From positions 2,232,001 through 2,296,000 of the forward strand of contig NZ_CP116615.1 of NCBI RefSeq assembly GCF_024832785.1: 64,000 nt of DNA. Reading direction: 5' to 3'. Position 1 is the stretch's first letter. Every line of letters starts with the position of its first letter. Below are positions 53,178 through 60,860 of the stretch, one piece after another. The position numbers were made by a program, and so were the translations under genes. Below the pieces are notes generated by a model. The model searched no databases, was not told where the DNA came from, and saw nothing but the letters and a program-made list of their open reading frames with translations. The DNA comes from Fontisphaera persica. GTDB taxonomy: Bacteria; Verrucomicrobiota; Verrucomicrobiia; Limisphaerales; Fontisphaeraceae.

Positions 53178-53207
53178 GCGCGGCGAAGATGAGCGCGGCA
53201 AAGATAG
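53178..53207 (+). repeat. 15-bp tandem repeat, 2 copies
   Basis: One exact GCGCGGCGAAGATGA unit and a second with GCAAAGATAG, encoding SAAKM then SAAKI. Confidence 0.95.
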
Positions 53208-53662
53208 GCCGGTGGGAGGGCCTTAGCCAATGGTTCCGGACAGGGGCGAGGCCTGAGGTTTGCCGGTTTGCCAAGTTCTGTGTGGTGGGAGGGAGCGGGG
53301 TGTTGGTGGACATGGGGATGTTGTTTTTGCTGGCTGATCCTAGGTGCCTTGGCATGGGGGTGACGATCAGCAAAATCATCGCCGCCGAGACTGCGCTGGC
53401 CAACAATTTTCTCTGGAACGAATTGTGGACCTTCCGACCGGCTGAGGGCAGCCCGCCAGGCCATCGTGGCTGGCCCCGTCGTTTTTTGTTATTCAACCTG
53501 ATCTGCGGCGCCGGCATCGGACTGGCCGTGCTGCTCCTGCACGCCTTTCATTCATGGCTTGGCTGGAACCTGTATCTGGCCAACTTGTTGACGATTATTC
53601 TGGTCACCGCGTGGAATTACGCAATGAATGTGCGCTTAAACTGGCGATTCAAAATAAATTAA
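53189..53662 (+). CDS. GtrA-family membrane protein, cassette 3
   Basis: A 157-residue GtrA protein with four helices (FCVVGGSGVLVDMGMLFLLAD, ANNFLWNELWTF, GAGIGLAVLLLH, NLLTIILVTAWNYAMN). Only one repeat ATG precedes the normal start of the domain, so this is the shortest N-terminal form. The MauE gene follows after 7 bases. Confidence 0.88.
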   Translation: MSAAKIGRWEGLSQWFRTGARPEVCRFAKFCVVGGSGVLVDMGMLFLLADPRCLGMGVTISKIIAAETALANNFLWNELWTFRPAEGSPPGHRGWPRRFLLFNLICGAGIGLAVLLLHAFHSWLGWNLYLANLLTIILVTAWNYAMNVRLNWRFKIN

Positions 53663-53669
53663 ACATCAT

Positions 53670-54212
53670 ATGACAGGGCTGCTGCAAATGTTAAATAAGT
53701 CAAATGGCTTTGAAAACAATAACAGTCATGCGTTTAGTTATGATTCACTACCATTAATAGCTCGCTTGTTTTTGATGTCAGCCAGCATATTATTGCTGTT
53801 AACAGCATCCTTGAAAATAATAGCACTAGTTCAAGCGCCGGCTTATTTAAATACTCCTGACCCACTAATATATATAACCAGCAGATATACTACACTAGCA
53901 TCGGCAGCATTCCTTGAAGTGTTGGTTGCGATTACTATATATAAATACCGCACATACATTACTTCGATTATGTTGCTTTTATGGCTCTGTGCAATATTTA
54001 TTACGTACCGTGCTGGATTTGCATCCTTGGAAATATCAGATCGTTGTCTGTGTTTGGGCGGAATTCCCAACATGACGAAACAGACCGCGACATTATTTGA
54101 CGCCATCGGCTTGGCAATGCTTATTTATATGGCGAGCGGGTGCTTTTTGGTGCTGGCAGCACACGGACTTAAATGCCTACGGAAGAAAAGATGCTTTGCT
54201 ACAAACAGTTAA
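53670..54212 (+). CDS. MauE-like membrane protein, cassette 3
   Basis: A 180-residue separate MauE-type protein with a 30-residue soluble head and four helices (about 30-50, 75-92, 98-117, 142-165). LLLTASLK, TPDPLIYI, TYRAGF and RCLCLG (C126/C128) match the other copies. The ectoprotein gene follows after 17 bases. AT-rich. Confidence 0.82.
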   Translation: MTGLLQMLNKSNGFENNNSHAFSYDSLPLIARLFLMSASILLLLTASLKIIALVQAPAYLNTPDPLIYITSRYTTLASAAFLEVLVAITIYKYRTYITSIMLLLWLCAIFITYRAGFASLEISDRCLCLGGIPNMTKQTATLFDAIGLAMLIYMASGCFLVLAAHGLKCLRKKRCFATNS

Positions 54213-54229
54213 TCTAATGGCAGCTTGTT

Positions 54230-55471
54230 ATGGAATTGATATTTATGATTAATTCCATCGAAAAGGTGGTTGATAAACATGGCGTTCTCCTGTTGTTATT
54301 GCTGCTTGTAAGCGGTGGTTACGGCGCCGCACAAGGCGCGCAAACAAATAAAAAAGACGGAAAAATATGGAGCGAGTGTATTGTGTATGAGGGGACTCTT
54401 AATATCATTTCATATGATATTGAGAACAGACTTAAGATGTGGAATGACGTTTATAAATATAAGGTAATTGTTGGAAGTCCAGAGTGGAAGATTGCCGTGG
54501 ACTATTCCGAGGCAACTAAAGATATCGATCAGGAGGAGGTATCATGGGACGGCCAATACTTATATAAAAAGATAACCATGGTAGTGCATGCGTCATCCAC
54601 CAACCTCATATCAAGGCAAAGATATACGAATATTCTTATTAAACCTTGGGAAGTACCATATAACTACACGCGTGTCTACCTTCTTTGGTTTGCGCTCGCC
54701 TCGACCCATTACTTGCATCAGCAAAACACTAATGTTCTAAACATACCACCGTTCTGGGTGCCGGTCACTTCAACAAACGAAGCCGCGTTTTATACATTAA
54801 TAAAAAAATATGCTCCCGACTCACGCCTTCCGGACGAAGCAGATGTTTATATAATTAAAGAGAAGGAAAGAAAAGATCATGAGCAACACATCGGTGGCGG
54901 GCAAGCATTAATGCCAAATGAAAAAGTATTTCAGGACAAATACAAATACGCGGAATATCGTGTTTTTGAATATTATCAGGAAGATGGGAAATACATTCAC
55001 CCAAAAAGATTTGGACTGCGAACATATGCGGTGACCAGGAGAAATGATCCTAATAGCAGCTTGAGCCGGAGCTACATGCGAAGTCTTTATATTGCGAACA
55101 TCACAAATGCTTATAAATCAAACTACAGTGCTTGGGTGCCCAATATGGATGGAACCGTTTTCGTTACGGACTACCGCTTGAAGAGTAAAGGTTCGAAGGA
55201 CATTAGGGTAGGATATCATATTACCAATGGAATTATCCCCGATACCAATCACCCTTTAGTATTGGAAGCTTTGCGCAGATCCGAGAGGGCTGATGCTTGG
55301 CGAACACGAAATCTTGAAAGCATAGCTGCATTCAAGAAGAAGCAGCAGCATAAGTATATGGTGCTATTTGCAGTTCTCGCTCTTGTGCCAATGGTTGCAT
55401 ATGGGTGGGTGACTGCTGCAAAACAAAAAAAAACCAACAACAGGAGAGTCGGCGATGAAAACTCAAGGTAG
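54230..55471 (+). CDS. Exported membrane-anchored ectoprotein, cassette 3
   Basis: A 413-residue protein (or 408 from ATG 54245) with a signal peptide (HGVLLLLLLLVSGGYGAA), a beta-rich extracytoplasmic domain (VYEGTLNIIS, YKVIVGSPEWKIAV, WDGQYLYKKI, LLWFALASTHY) and a C-terminal anchor (about 380-398, VLFAVLALVPMVAYGW) with a basic tail. The G-x-L, W-x-I/V and D-G-x-x-x-Y positions also occur in the ecto parts of cassettes 1 and 4, although overall identity is low. The following Cys-rich gene overlaps its end by 17 bases. Confidence 0.8.
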   Translation: MELIFMINSIEKVVDKHGVLLLLLLLVSGGYGAAQGAQTNKKDGKIWSECIVYEGTLNIISYDIENRLKMWNDVYKYKVIVGSPEWKIAVDYSEATKDIDQEEVSWDGQYLYKKITMVVHASSTNLISRQRYTNILIKPWEVPYNYTRVYLLWFALASTHYLHQQNTNVLNIPPFWVPVTSTNEAAFYTLIKKYAPDSRLPDEADVYIIKEKERKDHEQHIGGGQALMPNEKVFQDKYKYAEYRVFEYYQEDGKYIHPKRFGLRTYAVTRRNDPNSSLSRSYMRSLYIANITNAYKSNYSAWVPNMDGTVFVTDYRLKSKGSKDIRVGYHITNGIIPDTNHPLVLEALRRSERADAWRTRNLESIAAFKKKQQHKYMVLFAVLALVPMVAYGWVTAAKQKKTNNRRVGDENSR

Positions 55472-55898
55472 TCCAGTCAAAACTGGTGTGGTGGTATGGA
55501 CGATATGCATGATGATGGTGATGGCAAATGCGTACTCAGCAGCCATTGCCTTTAGGTGTGCTAGATTGGAGTGGCTAAATGATGGTAATATGGTGATTAA
55601 AAATTGTGGTAAATCGTACAATGAAGTATATTACCATGGAAAATGCAGACAGTACACGACGGATCATGATACTTCGACATGCTTTATTTGCATAGACGCT
55701 CCGCTCGAAACTCAAAGATGTTCAGTTGTGCAACATACGCCGCATGTTGTTCTTGAAGTTGACATGATTGATAGTAATTGTGATCCTTATACAGGAGCGT
55801 GCCTTCCATTCGAGGACCCCCCTAGACCTGGAATACATCCTTGCTGGAACATGCATCCAGACTCTACGCCTTGTTCTCATGGCAATAATCCGATATAG
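55455..55898 (+). CDS. Small exported cysteine-rich protein, cassette 3
   Basis: A 147-residue protein, ATG preceded by GGAGAG. Hydrophobic leader residues 10-30 (VVVWTICMMMVMANAYSAA). The Cys pattern is C-x15-C-x12-C-x11-C-x2-C-x9-C, then four more; it keeps the C-x11-C-x2-C core of the other copies but lacks one of the paired Cys of the C-x3-C step. This is the most diverged member. Function unknown. Confidence 0.75.
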   Translation: MKTQGSPVKTGVVVWTICMMMVMANAYSAAIAFRCARLEWLNDGNMVIKNCGKSYNEVYYHGKCRQYTTDHDTSTCFICIDAPLETQRCSVVQHTPHVVLEVDMIDSNCDPYTGACLPFEDPPRPGIHPCWNMHPDSTPCSHGNNPI

Positions 55899-56315
55899 CG
55901 CTCATAAAAGCAGGCTGACTAAACACAGTCTGGTAATATGGTGCGATGTGGAAAGCGGACAACTTAGCGGCTAAACGTCGCCTCTCGGAGACCTTTGTGT
56001 CTGTGGTGGGCTGAGTAAAATGATTGCCATGCGAAATAGTCGTGTTGGCATTAATATGCATGAAGGCATTTTCAAGCACTACAGCACAAAGGTCTATAGC
56101 CTTGCTGGATTGAACGGCAAGTCGTCAGGTATCGTCATAAAACGTGAAGCAACAAATGAGTATTATGCACCTATAAGGTGCATCATAACTGGCATTGGAT
56201 GAGTATAAACAATTTAGCAGGGAATATTATGGTAAAAACATGAATGGTGTTCGAAAATACAACTGTAGATAAAGCAGTAAGCCAGCATCACAGATTAAGC
56301 ATGAGATAAATAGAC
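55899..56315. other. AT-rich intergenic stretch with no convincing gene
   Basis: About 420 bases between the Cys-rich gene and PIG-V. A 60-codon open frame (56020-56202) has no recognisable features. The sequence does not match the corresponding gaps in the other cassettes. Confidence 0.5.
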
Positions 56316-57500
56316 GTGTATAAGCGCTGCGTTTCACGAGCGATGCATAAAAATAATCGGCTGTCTGTGATAATACAAAAATATAATGAAACATCGGCAC
56401 GCGTGCTTATTATTATATTCAAGATAATAATGTACTCCATAGCTATATATAGCATAGCGTACCTGCCTTGGTGGTGGTGGGAGAGTGGATCATGGGGCAA
56501 GGTTAGAGGGTGGCCACCACAAGGAGGGCCGGTGATCGTCAGCTTTTTTTCAACATGGGATGCGGCTATATATCTGCATATCGCAATGAATGGATACGTG
56601 GCTGGATCAGGAGACGGTGCCTTTTATCCCCTCTGGCCGGGGCTTATCCGACTGGGTTCTCTATTCACAGGCGGTGACCTGTTTTGGTCAGGCCTCATCC
56701 TGGCCAACGTGTTTTCCCTTTTGGGGCTGGTACAGTTTTACCGGTTGGTGGAGGAACAGCACGGAACGTCCGCCGCCCGGTGGGCGCTGGCGCTTCTCCT
56801 CGTCTTCCCCGGGGCCATTTTCCTTCATCTCATCTACACCGAGCCGTTGTTTCTCTGGCTGTCGGTCAGTTGCCTGCGGCACTTGCTCCGGCAGCAATAC
56901 CTGCCGGCAGGACTGTATGCCTATTTCATGCCGCTGACGCGGGCGGTGGGGGTGTTTGTGCTGCTGGTATTCTTCCTGCAACTGTGGCGGTCACGGCGGG
57001 CCTGGCGGGAGTATGCCTGTCTGCTGCTGCCGCTGGGGGGGTACCTGAGTTACTTTGGGGTGATGTGGTATTTTACGGGGAACGCCTTTGAAGGATTTAC
57101 GGCCCAAAAGCACTATCCCAACCAGCCGAGCATAGACAACCTGCTGAACTTGGGGCAGGCGATCCGGGGGCTGCTGAACATCGGCGAGTTTCACGGGGGC
57201 CTGAACTCGGCCGTGGACCGGTTGCATTATATGCTGTTTGCGCAGGCGCTGGTGCTGGTGTGGCGGCTGGACGAACGGTATTTTGCGTATGCGCTGCTGG
57301 TGGGTGGCGTGCCTGGGCTGACACACATCTACTGGTCGTATCCGCGGCTGATGATGATGGCGTTTCCGATGTTTATCGCGCTGGCGGTGTATTTGCGGGA
57401 GGGGCGTGGTCGCTGGGTACTGTGGTACTTGGTGGCATTGATGGGCACATTGCAACTGTACTTCACCGCCCTCTACGTCCACAATCGCTGGGCAAGTTGA
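56316..57500 (+). CDS. PIG-V-type polyprenol-dependent mannosyltransferase, cassette 3
   Basis: A 394-residue GT-C-type enzyme. The first 60 residues (to WWWWESGSWGK) are unique to this copy; the body has TWDAAIYLHIAMNGY (intact Trp-Asp), FYPLWPGLIRLG, FPGAIFLHLIYTEPLF and SYPRLMMMAFPMF. An ATG nine codons later (56343) is another possible start. The C-terminal HNRWAS and spacer follow as in the other cassettes, but the spacer after this copy is a different one. Confidence 0.88.
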   Translation: MYKRCVSRAMHKNNRLSVIIQKYNETSARVLIIIFKIIMYSIAIYSIAYLPWWWWESGSWGKVRGWPPQGGPVIVSFFSTWDAAIYLHIAMNGYVAGSGDGAFYPLWPGLIRLGSLFTGGDLFWSGLILANVFSLLGLVQFYRLVEEQHGTSAARWALALLLVFPGAIFLHLIYTEPLFLWLSVSCLRHLLRQQYLPAGLYAYFMPLTRAVGVFVLLVFFLQLWRSRRAWREYACLLLPLGGYLSYFGVMWYFTGNAFEGFTAQKHYPNQPSIDNLLNLGQAIRGLLNIGEFHGGLNSAVDRLHYMLFAQALVLVWRLDERYFAYALLVGGVPGLTHIYWSYPRLMMMAFPMFIALAVYLREGRGRWVLWYLVALMGTLQLYFTALYVHNRWAS

Positions 57501-57732
57501 GGGGTTATGGCAGCCGAACGAAGAGGAACGACGGCAGGCCATGGCAGAAGGGAGGGAGATTTAGATATAAGCATAACTAAATGTGTGACATAATATATTT
57601 AGTATAACTGAAAACGCAAAGAAAAAGCGCAAAGATGCTTGACAACGGGTGGATTTTCGAAAAAGGTGCGCTTGACAGCCTGCAAACCACCTCGGAGTGG
57701 CGATTGGGGCGTCTAAGCGAGGCAGCCAGCGA
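57501..57732. other. Diverged spacer before GtrA in cassette 4
   Basis: This spacer lacks the 189-bp block and the hairpin of copies 1-3. It keeps an AAGATGCTTGAC element (57631-57642) also seen in copies 1 and 3 (AAGATGCTTGAC) and in part in copy 2, about 100 bases before the tandem repeat, which could be a promoter -35 (TTGACA). Confidence 0.6.
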
Positions 57733-57867
57733 GCGCGGCAAAGATGAGCGCGGCAAAGATGAGCGCGGCAAAGATGAGCGCGGCAAAGATGAGCGCGGCA
57801 AAGATGAGCGCGGCAAAGATGAGCGCGGCAAAGATGAGCGCGGCAAAGATGAGCGCGGCAAAGATAG
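57733..57867 (+). repeat. 15-bp tandem repeat, 9 copies
   Basis: Nine units of GCGCGGCAAAGATGA (the last with TAG), all in the GtrA frame (SAAKM x8, SAAKI). All units carry GCAAAG instead of GCGAAG of cassettes 1 and 2, so this block was amplified from a different founder unit. Confidence 0.97.
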
Positions 57868-58322
57868 GCCGGGAGGAGGGCGTTATCCAGTGGTTTCGTA
57901 CGGGGACGAAGCTTGAGGTTTGCCGTTTTGCCAAGTTTTGCGTGGTGGGAGGGAGCGGTGTGGTGGTGGACATGGGGATGCTGTTTCTCCTGGCCGACCC
58001 GCGATGCCTTGGGCTGAACCTCAGCTTGAGCAAAATTCTCGCCGCCGAGACCGCCCTTGCCAACAATTTTCTGTGGAACGAGCTGTGGACCTTCCGTCCG
58101 CCTGAGAGGGGCGCTCCAAGCCACCAAGGCTGGCCCCGGCGCTTCCTGCTCTTCAACCTGATTTGCGGCGCCGGCATCGGACTGGCCGTGCTGCTGTTGA
58201 ACTTGTTTCATTCCCTGCTGGGAATGAACCTATATATGGCTAATTTCTTGACCATCGTCATCGTGAGCTTATGGAACTACGTGCTCAACAGCCGCATAAA
58301 CTGGAAAATACAGGGACCGTAG
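57744..58322 (+). CDS. GtrA-family membrane protein with long SAAKM repeat head, cassette 4
   Basis: A 192-residue GtrA protein with eight SAAKM/SAAKI units before the membrane part. Helices as in other copies (FCVVGGSGVVVDMGMLFLLAD, ANNFLWNELWTF, GAGIGLAVLLLN, NFLTIVIVSLWNYVLN). The domain from 57901 on is nearly identical to 49040 onward in cassette 2, with a first difference at 58004. Any of eight in-frame ATGs could serve as start, so expression level or protein head length could change with repeat number. MauE/ecto gene starts 4 bases later. Confidence 0.88.
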   Translation: MSAAKMSAAKMSAAKMSAAKMSAAKMSAAKMSAAKMSAAKIGREEGVIQWFRTGTKLEVCRFAKFCVVGGSGVVVDMGMLFLLADPRCLGLNLSLSKILAAETALANNFLWNELWTFRPPERGAPSHQGWPRRFLLFNLICGAGIGLAVLLLNLFHSLLGMNLYMANFLTIVIVSLWNYVLNSRINWKIQGP

Positions 58323-58326
58323 CGCT

Positions 58327-59937
58327 ATGACTGAAGGGAAACAAAGCCGGCTTCATTTTTGGTTGATAAACGGGTACCTTTTGAGCGTTGCTGTGGTTCT
58401 TTTACTTACAGCATCGCTAAAGCTATTTGGAACATCGCCCGATTGGCGAGACCGATTGCTCCCCGACCCGGTGGTCAGCTTTATGAAGAATCGCGATGTG
58501 GTGGCCTTTGCGATGCTGCTCGAGTATGTTATTGGCTTTTATATTCTATTTGGGCGCGATCGACGCTTGAAACTGGCGGCGGTGCTGGCCTTGACCATGG
58601 CTTTTGTTTGGTATCGCCTCGGTCTATACTTATTTGGGTACTCGACCAATTGTCGTTGCATTGGCTCAATGGCAGCGGCGTTTGCAGCAGAAACTCCGGT
58701 GCGGTATGTCCTTTATGGTATTTTATCGTATATGGGCATAGGAAGTATTGTGGGATTGTGGATGCATGGTTTGGGTGGGCAAAACAATAAATGTGTAAGA
58801 AGTAGCCGTACCTGTGCCATACTGGGTATTGTATGCTTTTGCACTGTAAATATCGGTCAAGCCCAAATTGCGAGTAACACCTTTTTACCGTATGAAGTTG
58901 AGGGTACTTTACAATGCGTTTTTTTTAATGCTGACAAAAGCGTCAACACGAATCAAGTGTATAATTATACCGTATGGCACATCAAGCCGAACACATGGAA
59001 AATGAGAAGCTATATAACGAGCGAGCAATATTACGAATTAGGCTGTGATGGGACCAACACTTACTCCTTATTTTATGATCCAGGAGATGAAAAACCTGCC
59101 ATGGCGGCGCACATTTATACGGATTGTTACCCCCTTGAACCCTATCCAGTGAGAGTGCCTTGGTTTGCCTATTTATCAGGGGCTTATGCGAGCACGAATA
59201 AATATATTCCTGCACTTTGGGCTGTTCCGGATCCGCTGGAGCATATGTTTGAGGCGGATATTAAGTTCTTCAACCGGCCACCGTTTTTTCCGGAAAGTGC
59301 GAGATGGAAAATATCTGAAAACCGAGTTAGCCATGCCAAAGAGATCATGGAAGGTATATATTTTGAACGCATGCCACCCACGGTGAGACTGGGTCTGTCA
59401 AATTTGAGACGTACAATTAGGCAACTGAAAGAGCAAGGCCCTGTATGGTGTTATGCAGTTGAAAGCATCACCAACTACGGCGGTATGAGCCTTCCCGCAA
59501 GATACAAGTTGAGCATCTATAACATCGAAAAAAGAACGGGTTCAGCAACCAACGCGAACAAGGCAGCAGCGGCTCCTCAAGGCTATTGCACCAACTTCTC
59601 CGTGGAATTCATTGGCATTGCCAATAAAATATCTTCCCTAAGTGAGGTTCATGTTCTCCCCGCACTTCCATCTAACAAACGCATTGATGTGAGTGATGGC
59701 CGTTTTCGAAGCGAAAAACTGAATGTTCATGGCATACAATATTCCATAACCAATCAATGGATAATTGATACGATGGACTCTCGACTGACATCGCTTGCCG
59801 AAGCAAAGTACAAGGAGAGCCGGAAGTTCGATTTTTCGCCTTTGAAAGCGGCCTTTTGTGCTGGCTTTGTATGTTTGCCCGTGCTGGTGCTATGGCTTTC
59901 GTGGAAGGCGACTGGAACCCCAAAAAACAAAAAATAA
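58327..59937 (+). CDS. MauE-like membrane protein fused to an extracytoplasmic domain, cassette 4
   Basis: A 536-residue homologue of the cassette 1 gene, with C-x-C-I-G at C109/C111 and the same helix positions (LLLTASLKLFG, PDPVVSF, WYRLGLYLFGY). The ecto part matches cassette 1 in order: YEVEGTLQCVFF, YYELGCDGTNTYSLFY, WFAYLSGAY, WAVPDPLEHMFEADIKF, INIDV-type positions and a C-terminal anchor (about 509-528). Identity to cassette 1 is roughly half by eye, far lower than for the flanking genes. Confidence 0.83.
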   Translation: MTEGKQSRLHFWLINGYLLSVAVVLLLTASLKLFGTSPDWRDRLLPDPVVSFMKNRDVVAFAMLLEYVIGFYILFGRDRRLKLAAVLALTMAFVWYRLGLYLFGYSTNCRCIGSMAAAFAAETPVRYVLYGILSYMGIGSIVGLWMHGLGGQNNKCVRSSRTCAILGIVCFCTVNIGQAQIASNTFLPYEVEGTLQCVFFNADKSVNTNQVYNYTVWHIKPNTWKMRSYITSEQYYELGCDGTNTYSLFYDPGDEKPAMAAHIYTDCYPLEPYPVRVPWFAYLSGAYASTNKYIPALWAVPDPLEHMFEADIKFFNRPPFFPESARWKISENRVSHAKEIMEGIYFERMPPTVRLGLSNLRRTIRQLKEQGPVWCYAVESITNYGGMSLPARYKLSIYNIEKRTGSATNANKAAAAPQGYCTNFSVEFIGIANKISSLSEVHVLPALPSNKRIDVSDGRFRSEKLNVHGIQYSITNQWIIDTMDSRLTSLAEAKYKESRKFDFSPLKAAFCAGFVCLPVLVLWLSWKATGTPKNKK

Positions 59938-59941
59938 AACT

Positions 59942-60358
59942 ATGAAAATCATCAGAAAAACCGTACGCACCTCGATAGCGGCATTAACATCACTGCTAGC
60001 TGGCTATTGTCTGCTGCAAGCGGGATGGCTTGATAGGTGTTCATATTACGACGAGACAATAGTAGACTTTTGCAGCATCGGTACCTCGACAAATGGGCTG
60101 GTATGTAGTGGTACTTGTTCATATGTCCGATTTCCCCAAGGCACGGCCCGCTGTGGGTTCTGCGCTCCTGCGTGGACGGGTTACTGTAATAATGCTCCGA
60201 CCAACACAATGGTTACAGTCAATACCTATGTTGGCAATTGCATTGGCCCATTTCAAGTGCTGGAAGATTCGGGGAATGTAACATGGGAATGCCGTTGCCC
60301 TTATAGTTCATCATATACATATAATGGTACTACTACTGTAGGGTGTTGGTGTTGGTAA
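59942..60358 (+). CDS. Small exported cysteine-rich protein, cassette 4
   Basis: A 138-residue exported protein with a leader (SIAALTSLLAGYCLLQAG). The mature part has twelve Cys: C-x10-C-x10-C-x3-C-x11-C-x2-C-x7-C, then C, C-x-C and a final CWCW. It is the best match to cassette 1 (RCSYYDE, then RCGFCAP). It lies four bases after the MauE/ecto gene. Its function is unknown; the many Cys and exported location suggest a disulfide-stabilised small surface or secreted protein. Confidence 0.82.
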   Translation: MKIIRKTVRTSIAALTSLLAGYCLLQAGWLDRCSYYDETIVDFCSIGTSTNGLVCSGTCSYVRFPQGTARCGFCAPAWTGYCNNAPTNTMVTVNTYVGNCIGPFQVLEDSGNVTWECRCPYSSSYTYNGTTTVGCWCW

Positions 60359-60431
60359 TATGGAACAAACTCTGTCAACACAATTGACTTATTAGTAAAA
60401 TATTTAGAGTTTATGTTCGACCTCCTCCTGT

Positions 60432-60860
60432 ATGGTCAACAGGAGCGATAACCACCTTTTCATGGGTTTAAAAATAGTTGGTTGTTTTAGACCGATGGGC
60501 ATTTGGTTTATTTTATTGAAAACGGAAGCGGAAGAGCATACGTTGATGCGGTGGGAGCCGCGCCGGTTGGCGGTGCTCATCGAAGCCTATGAGCCAAGCA
60601 TAATAAGAATTCGGCAGTACTATTTTGTTGGATGGACGGCGCGATCCGATGGCAAACATCTCTTGGTTTACCCCTCGGTGCCGGATGGGTTGGTAGAGGT
60701 GGCCTTGCCTCAGGGGCAACATCGGGTTGAATTGCAACTGGAACGCACGACGCAGGAGCGGTTGGGATTGGCAACGTCCCTGGTTTCATTCATCCTGATA
60801 TGCGGTTTGTTTGCCCGGACGTGGGTGGCAGCCAAGCAAAAGATAGACGGTAGTTCATGA
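60432..60860 (+). pseudogene. C-terminal fragment of a YfhO-type membrane glycosyltransferase
   Basis: A 142-codon frame whose central part reads RIRQYYFVGWTARSDGK, VYPSVPDGLVEVALPQGQHRVELQLE, then a final hydrophobic helix, matching the C-terminal beta-domain and last helix common in YfhO-like and related large membrane glycosyltransferases. The many helices that should come before it are missing, so it is most likely a remnant of a lost module. It overlaps the next PIG-V gene by ATGA. Confidence 0.65.

Noticed and set aside
57577-58211. Long minus-strand frames with pentapeptide-like AALIF or SLPRS repeats opposite the tandem repeats
   Set aside because: A 15-bp unit keeps every frame open on both strands; the pattern follows from the repeat and the strand lacks starts, ribosome sites and conservation. 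The GtrA frame on the plus strand explains the region.
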